64,000 nucleotides of DNA from AP-15 sp963703665 (GTDB lineage Bacteria; Pseudomonadota; Alphaproteobacteria; ATCC43930; CGMCC-115725), in the NCBI GenBank assembly GCA_963703665.1, contig CAVPFB010000007.1, forward strand, positions 124,001-188,000. The letters are read 5' to 3'. Made by a program: the position numbers and the translations under genes. This document shows positions 43,497 through 52,186 of the stretch, in pieces (position 1 is the stretch's first letter; every line of letters begins with the position of its first letter). The notes under the pieces were generated by a model. It ran no database searches. It was given only the letters and a program-made list of their open reading frames with translations, and had not been told where the DNA came from.

Positions 43497-46061
43497 GTGA
43501 AGCTTTTTCTAGCCATATCGGCGTGCGCTGCGGGTGTTGCCGTCGCGTTGCCGAGTTTTGCTCAGTCTCCCGGCAATTTCTCCAGTCTGACGACGACCGG
43601 AACCACGACATTGGGCGGCGACGCTCTGATGTGCTCGGGGCGGCCGTGGATCGACGTGCGCTGCAACGGCGCCATTGGCGACGACAGCCATGATGATACC
43701 AGCGCGATCCAGAGCACGATCAACAGCGCCATAGCCAACAATTGGCCGGTGCACATGCCGGCCGGAACCTATAAGATCACCTCGCAACTGACGATCGATT
43801 ATGCCGGCCAGGCGGGCAATGGCTTTCGCCTGCTTTCCCGAGGGGCGGTCATCGACGGCCGCGCCATTTCCGCGGGGCCGGTGCTGCAGATCCAGTGCGG
43901 CGGCGGCACCCCGGCCGACCCGACCGGTTGTTTCTATTTTAAGGAAGAAGGCTCGCTGTTCGTCAACGCCGATACCCCGGCCTATGCCGTCGTCTTCGGC
44001 AAGGCCGATTTCTCGGACGCTCACAACTCGGCCAAGGTCGATCACCTGATCGTCAATAATGCAAGCAGCAGTGCGGCGGCCGGCGCCTGTCAATTCAATT
44101 ATGTGCTCGACAGCGATATCTATGCAGTGTGCGATTCAGCGGGGGGCGCCGCGGGAATGGCCTTCGAGCAGACCCAATTTTCTCGGGTCTCCGGGGCCGG
44201 CACCGCATCCGCCGCCGGCGGACGTGGCGTCGTGCTCGAGAATGGGTACGATTTTTCGAATACGTTCTCGGGTCTCGACCTCGAGAACTCGCCGACCTGC
44301 CTGTCGATAACCTTTAATCACAATGGGCTGAACACCTTCGTGTCGCCCTATTTCGACTGTGTCACCGCGGTCAATGCAACGGCGAGTGTCGGCAATACGC
44401 TGGTCAATCCCAATTATGGCGGAAATGTCGTCAATTACGGGCCGAATTCAGATGGGATCGCGGTGCAGGGAACCGGATCGCGCCCGCAGTGGATGTTTCC
44501 GCCGACCGCGACCTACACGGCGGCGCCGATCGATGACGGGATGTCGATCTCGAGCTTCAACGCCCCCGGCGCGTCGCTGGCGGTGACCCTGCCGCCGATC
44601 GCCAACGTCAATCCCGGTTGGTCGATGGGCTTCGCGACCGACAGCGGGAAAGGGATGACGGTCACTGCGCCGAGCGGCAGCATCGTGCTCGGCGGCAAAT
44701 TCGTCTCTACGGTCACGCTCGGCGGCGGTAATTACGAATACATGCGGGTACAGTCGGACGGTAATAATTGGCGGGTTGTCTCGTCGACGCGGAACACCCG
44801 GCTCAATATGGGGTTCGAGCCACCGCCGTGGCCGAGCAACTGGCTTTATCCGACCGCGTCAGGCTATGCGGCGGCCCTCGGCGACAACGGCAACATCCTG
44901 TCGAGCTACGACAGCTCCGCCGGGCTGGCCGTGACCTTGCCCTCGACAACCGCCCTGCCGACCGGCTGGAGCATCGGTTTCGCGACAGACAACGGCAAGT
45001 CCCTTTCGGTCCAAGTCAACGGGGCCTCCGGCGGGCACATCGTGTGGCCGGGGGCCGGCGCGTCCTCGACCTCTGTAGCCTTGGCAAACACGAGCCAGGG
45101 GGCGTACGAATTCCTGGCCTTGCAATACGACGGCAGCGGCAACTTTCGCGTGGTTGGGGCGACGCCGGCGACAGCACAGTCGATTGGGATGATCGGAGCC
45201 GCCTCGATCAGCCATTGGAGCTTTCCGTCGACCAGCGCCTATACCGCAACCGTAGCCGACAACGGCAATGTGGTTTCGAGCTACAACAGCCCGGCTTCCT
45301 ACATGGCCGTGACCTTGCCGGCGACCACGGCGATCCCGATGGGCTGGACCCTGGCGCTCGCAAGCGACAACGGCAAGACGATATCGGCCCAGGTCAACGG
45401 TACATCCGGCGGCCATATCCTCTATCCGGGCAGCGGCACGACGGTCAGCTCGGCGACCCTGGCATCGGGTAACTACGAGCTTCTGGTATTGCGGTTCGAC
45501 GGCGCTAACTTTCGTATCACCGAGGCGACGCCGGCGACCGCCGCGGTGATCGGAATGGCCGGCTCGACGCCGGACGTCAACCGCTGGAATTTCCCGACCG
45601 CCGCCACCTACGCGGCCGGGCAGAGCGACAACGGCAATGCGCTGTCGAGCTACAATACTGCCGCCGGCCTGACCGTCACGCTGCCGTCCACGGCGGCGAT
45701 CGGACCCGGCTGGACGATGGGGTTTGCGACCGACAATGGCAAACCGCTGAGCGTGCAGGTCAACGGGATTTCCGGTGGATCGATCCTGGAACCGGCGAAT
45801 GGCGGGAGTTCGGTCACAGCCATTGCTTTGGCCACGGGACAAAACTATGAGTACCTGCAGCTGCGCTTCGACGGCAGCAATTTCAGGATCACCAGCGCGA
45901 CGCCGCAGACCATTAACGATCTCGGCGGCCTGATCTCGCCCGGCACACCGGCATCGAGCACGGCCGCATGCAGCATCGGGCAGCTTCAGGCGGACAGCAA
46001 CTATCTCTACTTCTGCATCGCGCCCAATACCTGGAAGCGTGCTGCGCTTTCGACGTTCTGA
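43497..46061 (+). CDS. Exported phage tail-spike-like protein: pectate-lyase-type beta-helix plus four tandem repeats
   Basis: 854 residues from GTG 43497 behind AAGGGG. Residues 1-22 (MKLFLAISACAAGVAVALPSF) are a Sec signal peptide ending FAQS. Residues about 45-330 start like pectate_lyase_3/right-handed beta-helix spikes: WIDVRCNGAIGDDSHDDTSA, IQSTINSAIANNWPVHMPAG and TYKITSQLTI. The remainder is four tandem repeats beginning near residues 332, 449, 574 and 697 (117-125 residues each). Each contains Y-A-x(3)-DNG, an AVTLP or TVTLP strand, GW-(S/T)-(M/I/L)-(G/A)-(F/L)-A-(T/S)-D-(N/S)-GK, and ends in Y(E)-(Y/F)-x-Q-(Y/F)DG-(S)-(N)-F-R. A receptor-binding or polysaccharide-degrading spike is likely; the export signal is unusual for a virion protein. 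Confidence 0.8.
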   Translation: MKLFLAISACAAGVAVALPSFAQSPGNFSSLTTTGTTTLGGDALMCSGRPWIDVRCNGAIGDDSHDDTSAIQSTINSAIANNWPVHMPAGTYKITSQLTIDYAGQAGNGFRLLSRGAVIDGRAISAGPVLQIQCGGGTPADPTGCFYFKEEGSLFVNADTPAYAVVFGKADFSDAHNSAKVDHLIVNNASSSAAAGACQFNYVLDSDIYAVCDSAGGAAGMAFEQTQFSRVSGAGTASAAGGRGVVLENGYDFSNTFSGLDLENSPTCLSITFNHNGLNTFVSPYFDCVTAVNATASVGNTLVNPNYGGNVVNYGPNSDGIAVQGTGSRPQWMFPPTATYTAAPIDDGMSISSFNAPGASLAVTLPPIANVNPGWSMGFATDSGKGMTVTAPSGSIVLGGKFVSTVTLGGGNYEYMRVQSDGNNWRVVSSTRNTRLNMGFEPPPWPSNWLYPTASGYAAALGDNGNILSSYDSSAGLAVTLPSTTALPTGWSIGFATDNGKSLSVQVNGASGGHIVWPGAGASSTSVALANTSQGAYEFLALQYDGSGNFRVVGATPATAQSIGMIGAASISHWSFPSTSAYTATVADNGNVVSSYNSPASYMAVTLPATTAIPMGWTLALASDNGKTISAQVNGTSGGHILYPGSGTTVSSATLASGNYELLVLRFDGANFRITEATPATAAVIGMAGSTPDVNRWNFPTAATYAAGQSDNGNALSSYNTAAGLTVTLPSTAAIGPGWTMGFATDNGKPLSVQVNGISGGSILEPANGGSSVTAIALATGQNYEYLQLRFDGSNFRITSATPQTINDLGGLISPGTPASSTAACSIGQLQADSNYLYFCIAPNTWKRAALSTF

Positions 46062-46070
46062 GGTGTGATA

Positions 46071-46463
46071 ATGCGCGGCCTGAATTCCTTCGCATGCCTG
46101 CTCGCATGCGTTGTCTGTGCATCGCACGCCCGGGCCTATGAACCCGGAATCGTTCCGGTCGTTTCAACCGTGGCGGAGGCCAGCCATTTGATCAAGGCCG
46201 CGCCGGGCAACCTTTACTCTCTCTACGTGACGACGGCTGCGACCGCGGGGTACCTAATGACGTTCAACGCCGATGCAGCGCCGGCGGACGGGGCAGTGAC
46301 GCCAGTCGAGTGCGTCCTGGCGCCGGCGAACAGCACAATCTCGATCAGCTTCGATGGGCCTCCTGACATCTATTCGACCGGCATCGTCGCGGTATTCAGC
46401 GCCACCGGGTGTTTTCTCAAGACGGCGAGTCCGACCGCTTTCTTCAAAGCACGGGCGCAATGA
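46071..46463 (+). CDS. Small exported beta protein of the fibre module
   Basis: 130 residues from ATG 46071, behind GAGGT. The first about 24 residues, RGLNSFACLLACVVCASHARA, form a Sec signal. The mature part (EPGIVPVVSTVAEASHLIKA, LYSLYVTTAATAGYLMTFNA, APANSTISISFDGPPDIYST) looks like a single beta-sandwich as seen in phage fibre accessory proteins. It has two cysteines (ECVLAP and GCFLKT) that could pair after export. It begins 9 bp after the spike gene and overlaps the next gene by ATGA. No named family. Confidence 0.65.
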   Translation: MRGLNSFACLLACVVCASHARAYEPGIVPVVSTVAEASHLIKAAPGNLYSLYVTTAATAGYLMTFNADAAPADGAVTPVECVLAPANSTISISFDGPPDIYSTGIVAVFSATGCFLKTASPTAFFKARAQ

Positions 46464-47419
46464 GGTTTGGTGCTGCTGTCGCCGGCGCGCTTGCTCTGCT
46501 GCTGCAGGCCGCGCCTCTCTGGGCCCAGTCGGTTCAGTATGGGCCGAGCACCGGCAGCGGCGGGGTCGCCCAATCCGGGTCGGTGACCCCCGGCGATGTT
46601 GCCGCCTGGGTGGGATCGGGGCAGATCCGAGACGGTGGGAGCCCGGCCGGAACCGTCTCAAGCGTCGGGCTGGCGATGCCGTCATGGCTCACGGTTTCGG
46701 GCTCTCCGGTCACTGCGGCCGGGACTTTGACGGTGAGCGAAGTGCCTCAGGCGGCAAACCTGTTTCTGGCATCGCCGAGTGTTTCCAGCGGGGCGATGGC
46801 ACCACGGGCCATTGTCGGTAGCGATCTTCCGCTGCCGAGCTCCAGCAGTTTGGGCGGCATCGCTAGCCTTGCGCCGGTTACCCATAACTGGCTAGACGGC
46901 ATCTCGAATTCAGGGATGCCGCATGCTTCGCAACCGTCCTGCAGCGACCTGGCGGGTGCAGCGGCTTCCTGTTCTGTCGATACGACGAACGCCGGCAACA
47001 TTGCATCGGGCACATTGCCAGCCGCACGTTTACCGAGCGCGTTTCCTTCGAATACGACGTTCTCCGGCAACAACGTCTATTCAGGCACCTCAACCTGGGG
47101 AGGATCGCTGTTCGTGCCAATCCGGATCGTGACGGCGGCGGGGCCGGTCGCCGTGTCGCCGACGACCGATTACCTGATCGTCGTCGACAAGACGACGCCG
47201 GCGCCGACCTCGGTGAATTATACGTGCGCTGCCGGCTTTACGTTCCTGATCAAAGACGGCGCCGGCAATGACTCGGCAAACGCGATCACGCTGGCACCAT
47301 CGTCCGGGACCATCGACGCTGCCGCCAGTTTTGTCATGAACGCCAGCACGGCGGGAGTGCCTCCCTATGAAGCGCGGGCCGTGACCTGCGACGCCAACGG
47401 CAACTCTTGGGTGAATTGA
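46460..47419 (+). CDS. Exported phage tail-fibre-like protein
   Basis: 319 residues from ATG 46460, overlapping the previous stop. N-terminal Sec signal: MRFGAAVAGALALLLQAAPLW ending AQS. The mature part is Gly/Ser/Thr/Ala-rich with fibre-type segments (HNWLDGISNSGMPHASQPS, NIASGTLPAARLPSAFPS, NTTFSGNNVYSG). A C-terminal FTFLIKDGAGNDSANAITLA and SSGTIDAAASFVMNASTAG block is typical of the tip domain of short tail fibres. Probably part of the host-recognition apparatus. Coupled to both neighbours. Confidence 0.75.
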   Translation: MRFGAAVAGALALLLQAAPLWAQSVQYGPSTGSGGVAQSGSVTPGDVAAWVGSGQIRDGGSPAGTVSSVGLAMPSWLTVSGSPVTAAGTLTVSEVPQAANLFLASPSVSSGAMAPRAIVGSDLPLPSSSSLGGIASLAPVTHNWLDGISNSGMPHASQPSCSDLAGAAASCSVDTTNAGNIASGTLPAARLPSAFPSNTTFSGNNVYSGTSTWGGSLFVPIRIVTAAGPVAVSPTTDYLIVVDKTTPAPTSVNYTCAAGFTFLIKDGAGNDSANAITLAPSSGTIDAAASFVMNASTAGVPPYEARAVTCDANGNSWVN

Positions 47420-47421
47420 AG

Positions 47422-47958
47422 ATGCGACGATTATTGGCCACCGTCATTGTTCTCTGCGCGTCGCTCCCGGCCCAGGCGGCGACGCCGTTTCTGTGGCAGC
47501 CCGGCGCCGAAAACACCGGCTTGTATGCGTCGGCTTTGACGCTGATGTCGGTTGAACTCAGTGCGGTCGCTTCGGGGGCTGTGGCGCTCAGCAGCGTCGG
47601 CGGCGCCGCTGGAGTGTTCAGCAATTCCAATACCGGGCAGGTAATCTGGTCGCCATTGGTGCTGACCCTCGGCTCGACCGCCGGTGCATTTCAAACGGGA
47701 GGCAATCTGTCGTGCTGGTTCCTGCAATCGCTCGACGGCGTGACCTTCGAAAGCGGCACCGCGGCACCGCCGCGTGCGCCGGACGTCGTATTTCCGTTGC
47801 CGGCAGCGGCATTGGCGGCGACCGCGACCTTTCTGTCTCAAGGCCTGGTGCGCCTGCCGGCGCTGCGTTTCAAGGTAATATGCCAGAACAACAGCGGCCA
47901 GACTTTGAATGCTTCCGGAAACAGCGTCGTCCTTGCTCCGACAGCAGTGCAATATTGA
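47422..47958 (+). CDS. Exported virion-associated protein
   Basis: 178 residues from ATG 47422, 2 bp after the preceding stop, with GAAG upstream. Signal peptide RRLLATVIVLCASLPAQAAT. The mature chain is beta-rich with repeated hydrophobic strands (LTLMSVELSAVASGAVALSS, NTGQVIWSPLVLTLGST) and two cysteines (SCWFLQSLDG, FKVICQNN). No family was recognised. Position in the coupled run between fibre and lectin-like genes suggests a fibre or baseplate accessory. The stop overlaps the TTG of the next gene (TTGA). Confidence 0.65.
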   Translation: MRRLLATVIVLCASLPAQAATPFLWQPGAENTGLYASALTLMSVELSAVASGAVALSSVGGAAGVFSNSNTGQVIWSPLVLTLGSTAGAFQTGGNLSCWFLQSLDGVTFESGTAAPPRAPDVVFPLPAAALAATATFLSQGLVRLPALRFKVICQNNSGQTLNASGNSVVLAPTAVQY

Positions 47959-48962
47959 CTCTATCTCGCCCCCGGGCGCTCCGTCGACGGGGGACCAATG
48001 GTCCGCGTGTTCCGCCCGCCGCGATCCCAGGGAAACGACCGAGCAGGCGGGATTTTTTGGGCGGTCTCGCCGCCGGTGGCGCAGGGCTCGTCGCGGCGCG
48101 GTCGGCATCGGCATTTCAGCATCCGATGCGGCCTTATCGGGGTCTGTACCGGCCGCCGGGATTCCCCCGCCTCGCCGACGATCCGGTGACCGAGTTTCTG
48201 GCGGACGCGTGGCATTTCGATGGATCGGCCTATGATGCCAATCAGGGGACGTTTGGTGCCCCGTTGTGGGGCCTGTCTGTTCGCGGCTACCCCTATCGCA
48301 CGCAATTCGCGGCATTCAACCCGGCGATTACGACCGCGGGCCAAGGCTGCGGCTTCAACGGGAACTCGCAGTATATCTGGACGTCGATCGGAGCCGGCCG
48401 GGGGCCATGGTCGATGAGCCCGGCGCAACAGACGATGCTTGTCGTCGCCCAGGTCGACACCGTGCAAACGGCTGCCCAGACACTAATCGGGATCGAGGGC
48501 CATGCCGTGCTGCGGCGCGCGTCGATGCAGATTGCCGCGAACAGCACCAGCTTTTTCATCGACTGGGTCACGACCACAGCGACGACCGGAACATTCGCCC
48601 AGTCGGTGGTGTTGGGCCAGCCTTTTGCCGCGGCAATGACTCTCGATTACAATGCCGGTGCCGCCAGTTTATTCTTTGGCCAGGTCAAGAGCACGATCTC
48701 GGGTTCGGCGAAACCCGTCAATCAATGGGACGAGGCAAACTTTGGAAATTCGGTGGTGGCCGGAGTCAACGAGGGAAATTACCTCGACGGGGTGATGCTG
48801 TTTGCCGCTGCCTGGAACACGGTGCTGCCGGATCAGGCGATCTTCGACCTGCTGCAGGACCCGTTTGGATTTTTGATCTTTCCCGACGACGACATGATGT
48901 CCGACGCCGTAGGCGTTGCGGCAAGATCGCTGCGCAGTGGCGCGCATGGCTTCCCGAGGTAA
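47955..48962 (+). CDS. Tat-exported lectin-like (LamG/ConA-fold) phage protein
   Basis: 335 residues from TTG 47955, overlapping the previous stop. A twin-arginine signal is visible: RPSRRDFLGGLAAGGAGLVA then ARSASAFQ, following about 25 basic residues. The mature part (ADAWHFDGSAYDANQGTFGA, CGFNGNSQYIWTSIG, QTMLVVAQVDTVQTAAQTLI, AMTLDYNAGAASLFFGQ, DQAIFDLLQDPFGFLIFP) looks like a concanavalin A-like sandwich with the terminal IFDLLQDPFGFL helix common to phage lectin-type fibres. Tat export implies folding before secretion. This is very unusual for a phage structural gene. Confidence 0.65.
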   Translation: MTLSRPRALRRRGTNGPRVPPAAIPGKRPSRRDFLGGLAAGGAGLVAARSASAFQHPMRPYRGLYRPPGFPRLADDPVTEFLADAWHFDGSAYDANQGTFGAPLWGLSVRGYPYRTQFAAFNPAITTAGQGCGFNGNSQYIWTSIGAGRGPWSMSPAQQTMLVVAQVDTVQTAAQTLIGIEGHAVLRRASMQIAANSTSFFIDWVTTTATTGTFAQSVVLGQPFAAAMTLDYNAGAASLFFGQVKSTISGSAKPVNQWDEANFGNSVVAGVNEGNYLDGVMLFAAAWNTVLPDQAIFDLLQDPFGFLIFPDDDMMSDAVGVAARSLRSGAHGFPR

Positions 48963-48966
48963 TCCG

Positions 48967-50321
48967 ATGCCCCCGCCCGGTGGAAAACGTACGTCGCTCG
49001 CCTCCTACACTTGGGGCGGGTTCGGCTCGCAAAACGACATCACCCAGTTCCGCGATGTCTTCCAGCCCGATCAGGGGATCTTTTCGCCTGGCTATCCACT
49101 GGTTCCGCCCGAGCGCGAGCGCGTGCGGCTATGGGATTTCCCGGTCGGCTACAACACGATCTATACGCCGCGCTCGTATGAGCCGATCGGTTTTCATGAT
49201 CTGCGTGCATTGGCAGAAAACCACGACATCACGCGGCTGGCGATCGAGACACGCAAGGATCAGATCGAAAAGCTGGACTGGGCGATCAGATCTCGCGACG
49301 AGAAGCAGTCCGCGACCGACGCCCCCGAGCGCATCGCGAAGCTGACAGAATTTTGGCGCAAACTGATGGCGAGCAGCCCTTTGCGAGCTGGCTGCGTGAG
49401 CTGTTGGAAGATGTGCTGGTTCTGGATGCACCGGCGCTCGAACTGCGTCGCAACCGCGCCGGCGATATCATCGGTCTCGACGTCGTCGACGGTGCCACGA
49501 TCAAAGTGCTGATCGACGACACCGGCCGACGCCCGCAGCCGCCGGCGCCGGCTTACGAGCAGATCATTCACGGGCGCCCCTGGCGATTGCTGACTTCGGA
49601 ACACCTGCTCTATCTGCCGCGCAACAAGCGGCCGCATAAGGCCTATGGCTTCGGCCCGTGCGAACAGATCGTGATGACGATCAACATTGGTCTGCGCCGC
49701 CAGTTGATGCAGCTGCAGCATTTCACCGAAGGCAATGTCCCGCCGGGGCTGCTGAATGCGCCGGACGGCTGGAACGCCGAGCAGATCGGTCAGTTCCAGG
49801 AGTGGTTCGATTCGATCCTGGCCGGTAATACCGGCAGCCGCACCCGGCTGATTTGGGCTCCGACCGGGGCCAAGTACCAGGCCTTTAAGGAAGCGCCCTA
49901 CAAGGACGAGTTCGACGAGTGGCTGGTGCGCATCGTCTGCTACGCCTTTTCGCTGCCGCCGACCGCGTTTACGCCGCAGGTCAATCGGGCGACGGCGCAG
50001 TCCGCGCAGGAGACTGCTCTCGAAGAGGGGCTGGCGCCGCTGTCGGGCTGGGTCAAGCGGCTCGTCGACAGCGTCATTCAGGATCGGATGGGTCATGCCG
50101 ACCTCGAATTCATCTGGTCGGATGCGCGGTCGACCAATTCCAAGGATCAGGCCGCGATCCTGGACATCTATGTCAAAAACGGGGTCTACACCCTGAATGA
50201 AGCCCGCGACATTCTCGGGCTCGCCCCGGTCGAGGGCGGCGATCGAACATTGTTTCAGACTGCCCAGGGTCCGGTTCCGCTGCCTCTGGCGCACGCCCCA
50301 AAGTTGATGGACGAGCCGTAA
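48967..50321 (+). pseudogene. Phage portal protein, frameshifted
   Basis: From ATG 48967 (GAGGTAATCCG upstream) the first frame gives the portal N-terminus: RSYEPIGFHDLRALAENHDI, RLAIETRKDQIEKLDWAIRS and KLTEFWRK. Near 49,355 homology passes to another frame: DGEQPFASWLRELLEDVLVL, GFGPCEQIVMTINIGLRRQL, EDYP-free GNVPPGLLNAPDGWNAEQI, CYAFSLPPTAFTPQVNRATA and YTLNEARDILGLAPVEGG, ending at 50321. Restoring one base in AAACTGATGG (a C, giving KPDGEQ) joins the halves into about 451 residues, a normal HK97-type portal. As written it encodes no intact portal. The ring forms the DNA channel and connector at one capsid vertex. Confidence 0.85.
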
Positions 50322-50464
50322 GTCCGGCGGCGCGCTGGGCTTGCTGGAGCCCTGCTGCAAGCTTCCGCCCATAGTGGCGCTTGTCGCCGGCGAGCGCGTC
50401 TCGCCGAGTCTTTGAGCCGATCGGGGTCTGCTCGTCCTCCTCGCCTGGGCTTCTATTGGCCGGG

Positions 50465-50480
50465 GGCAATGCTGATTGCC
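50465..50480. repeat. Hairpin upstream of the 50.5-kb structural gene
   Basis: GGCAAT and ATTGCC around GCTG, a perfect 6-bp stem in the 217-bp gap after the portal gene. No T-run follows. The rest of the gap shows no gene on either strand; a ribosome site (AGGAG) precedes 50539. Confidence 0.35.
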
Positions 50481-50538
50481 GATGCGGCGCCTCGGACCTG
50501 CGGTTCGTGACGGGCAATAGTCAACAGGAGCCTCCAAG

Positions 50539-51618
50539 ATGAGCGTCACTCCGAACAACATTATCGCCTATGGTGCGGCCAACATGCCCGAAGCTGATGG
50601 CGTCACCATCGGCGGTCCGGTCGATTTCACCAAGCGGATCGCATTTTACGACATCACCCCCGCCGGCACCGTCGATGTGGTCTCGAGCTCGGCCAGCGAC
50701 ACCGGGACTAAGATGCAGCTTTCGGGTCGTGATTCGACCGGCGTGATCCAGACGCCGGCCGCGGTCACCTTGACCGGCACCACGCCGGTCGCCGGCTCGC
50801 AGAGCTTCGAGCGACTGCTGGCGGCGGTGATCACCGGCGGCTCCATCGCCGGGCTGACCAGCCCCGGCGGCACTGCAGCAGTCGGCGACGTGGCGGTCTA
50901 CGCCCACACTCCGGTCCTCTCGGCCCATACGATGCAGACCGGATCGGCCAATACCAGCGGAACCACGCCGCCGATCGCCAAATTGCAATCGGGCGACGGC
51001 GCCTTGGTCGCGGCCGGCCAGATCATCCGGATCACCAGCGGCACCGGCGCCAACCAGTTGCGCCAGATCATCGTGACTACCGGCTATGGCACCGACGTGG
51101 TGGCGATCAACCGCGACTGGACCGCGGTGCCGGATGCCACCAGTGTCTATACTATCGTTCAGGGCATCCTGTTCGAGATTTCGCCCAATGCGGTGACGGC
51201 GATCACTCGCTGCTTTTCCACCGTAGCGGCTGATATTCCCGGCGGATCGCAGCGGATTTTTTATGAGAAGGTGTTCGCCGTCAATAACAACACCACGACG
51301 GCCTTGACTGGCGCACAGGTCGAGATCGCCAGCGAAGCACCGAGCCTGCCCTCCGGCGCGCTCCTCGATATCGCGCTCTGCACTTCGCTCAACGACGCCA
51401 ACACGACGATCAATCGCCAGACTGTACCGGCCTCAGGTGCGGGTTCGTTCGTGACACAGCCGGCCTTTGTCTCGGTGCCGGGTGCCGGTAATCTGCCCTC
51501 AGGGGCTGCACCCAACAACACCGGTGCACAGGGGGTGTGGCTGCGGCTGACATTGCCGGCCGGTACCGCCGCCTACAAAGGCTCGGCCGATCTGCGGGTG
51601 CAGGGTACCACGACCTGA
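50539..51618 (+). CDS. Phage structural protein, fibre or baseplate-associated
   Basis: 359 residues from ATG 50539 with CAGGAG upstream. Starts SVTPNNIIAYGAANMPEADG and continues with VGGPVDFTK-like beta segments, an extended Thr/Ala/Gly/Ser-rich region, LRQIIVTTGYGTDVVAINRD and WTAVPDATSVYTIVQGILFE. A C-terminal half resembles virion proteins (RIFYEKVFAVNNNTTTALTG, VWLRLTLPAGTAAYKGSADL). No signal peptide, in contrast to its neighbours. No named family; conserved hypothetical of alphaproteobacterial phages. Confidence 0.65.
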   Translation: MSVTPNNIIAYGAANMPEADGVTIGGPVDFTKRIAFYDITPAGTVDVVSSSASDTGTKMQLSGRDSTGVIQTPAAVTLTGTTPVAGSQSFERLLAAVITGGSIAGLTSPGGTAAVGDVAVYAHTPVLSAHTMQTGSANTSGTTPPIAKLQSGDGALVAAGQIIRITSGTGANQLRQIIVTTGYGTDVVAINRDWTAVPDATSVYTIVQGILFEISPNAVTAITRCFSTVAADIPGGSQRIFYEKVFAVNNNTTTALTGAQVEIASEAPSLPSGALLDIALCTSLNDANTTINRQTVPASGAGSFVTQPAFVSVPGAGNLPSGAAPNNTGAQGVWLRLTLPAGTAAYKGSADLRVQGTTT

Positions 51619-51776
51619 CCGGCCGAAGAAAATAAAGGGTCAACGGAAGGAGGCGAGGAAGCGAGACGGTAAACTGTTGCGTGCCGCGCCCGCGCTCAAA
51701 GACCATCTTTCCCGCTTCTGTACCTCACTGCTTTGCTTATAACGACGCCAAGAGTGCTCGTCGACGAGGTCATCCC

Positions 51777-52163
51777 ATGCGCCATTTCCTTTTCGTTGCT
51801 TGTGTTTCTCTCGCTCTGTCTCCGTTCGCGGCGCCGATCTGCGTCACGCATGCTTTGGCCGCTTCGGTCAGCGGCACCCTGACCATCGTCATCGCCCCGC
51901 CGGCGCTGGCGCTGATGATCAACCCGTCGACCGTCAACGAAGCCTGCGAAGTAGCCGCCGGCACTGTCGTGTCGGCATTGTCGACCGTGGGCGGCGACGG
52001 CAATCCGGTCACCTTTTCGCTTGCCCCCGCACCGGGTGCGCCGAGTGGGGCGGCGGCCGATTTCGTGGTCGCCGGCTCGAATGTCGTGGTCGGGCCGAAT
52101 GGCATCGCCGCGGCCGATTGCAACGCGACGGAGGCCTACACCGTCGGCGCGTCGCAGCAGTAA
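51777..52163 (+). CDS. Small exported protein with Ig/cadherin-like segment
   Basis: 128 residues from ATG 51777. Signal peptide RHFLFVACVSLALSPFAAPI then CVTHALA, with a Cys near the cleavage region. The mature part contains VSGTLTIVIAPPALALMINP, two cysteines (NEACEVA and ADCNATEA), and TFSLAPAPGAPSGAAADFVV, which looks like one Ig or cadherin-type repeat. Lies between two structural genes. Probably a fibre accessory; unassigned. Confidence 0.55.
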   Translation: MRHFLFVACVSLALSPFAAPICVTHALAASVSGTLTIVIAPPALALMINPSTVNEACEVAAGTVVSALSTVGGDGNPVTFSLAPAPGAPSGAAADFVVAGSNVVVGPNGIAAADCNATEAYTVGASQQ

Positions 52164-52186
52164 GCCAACGGCGTGCGGCGAGGGGC

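Noticed and set aside
48967..50321. Programmed frameshift in the portal gene
   Set aside because: No slippery heptamer with downstream structure is evident at the junction, and portals are not known to be made this way.
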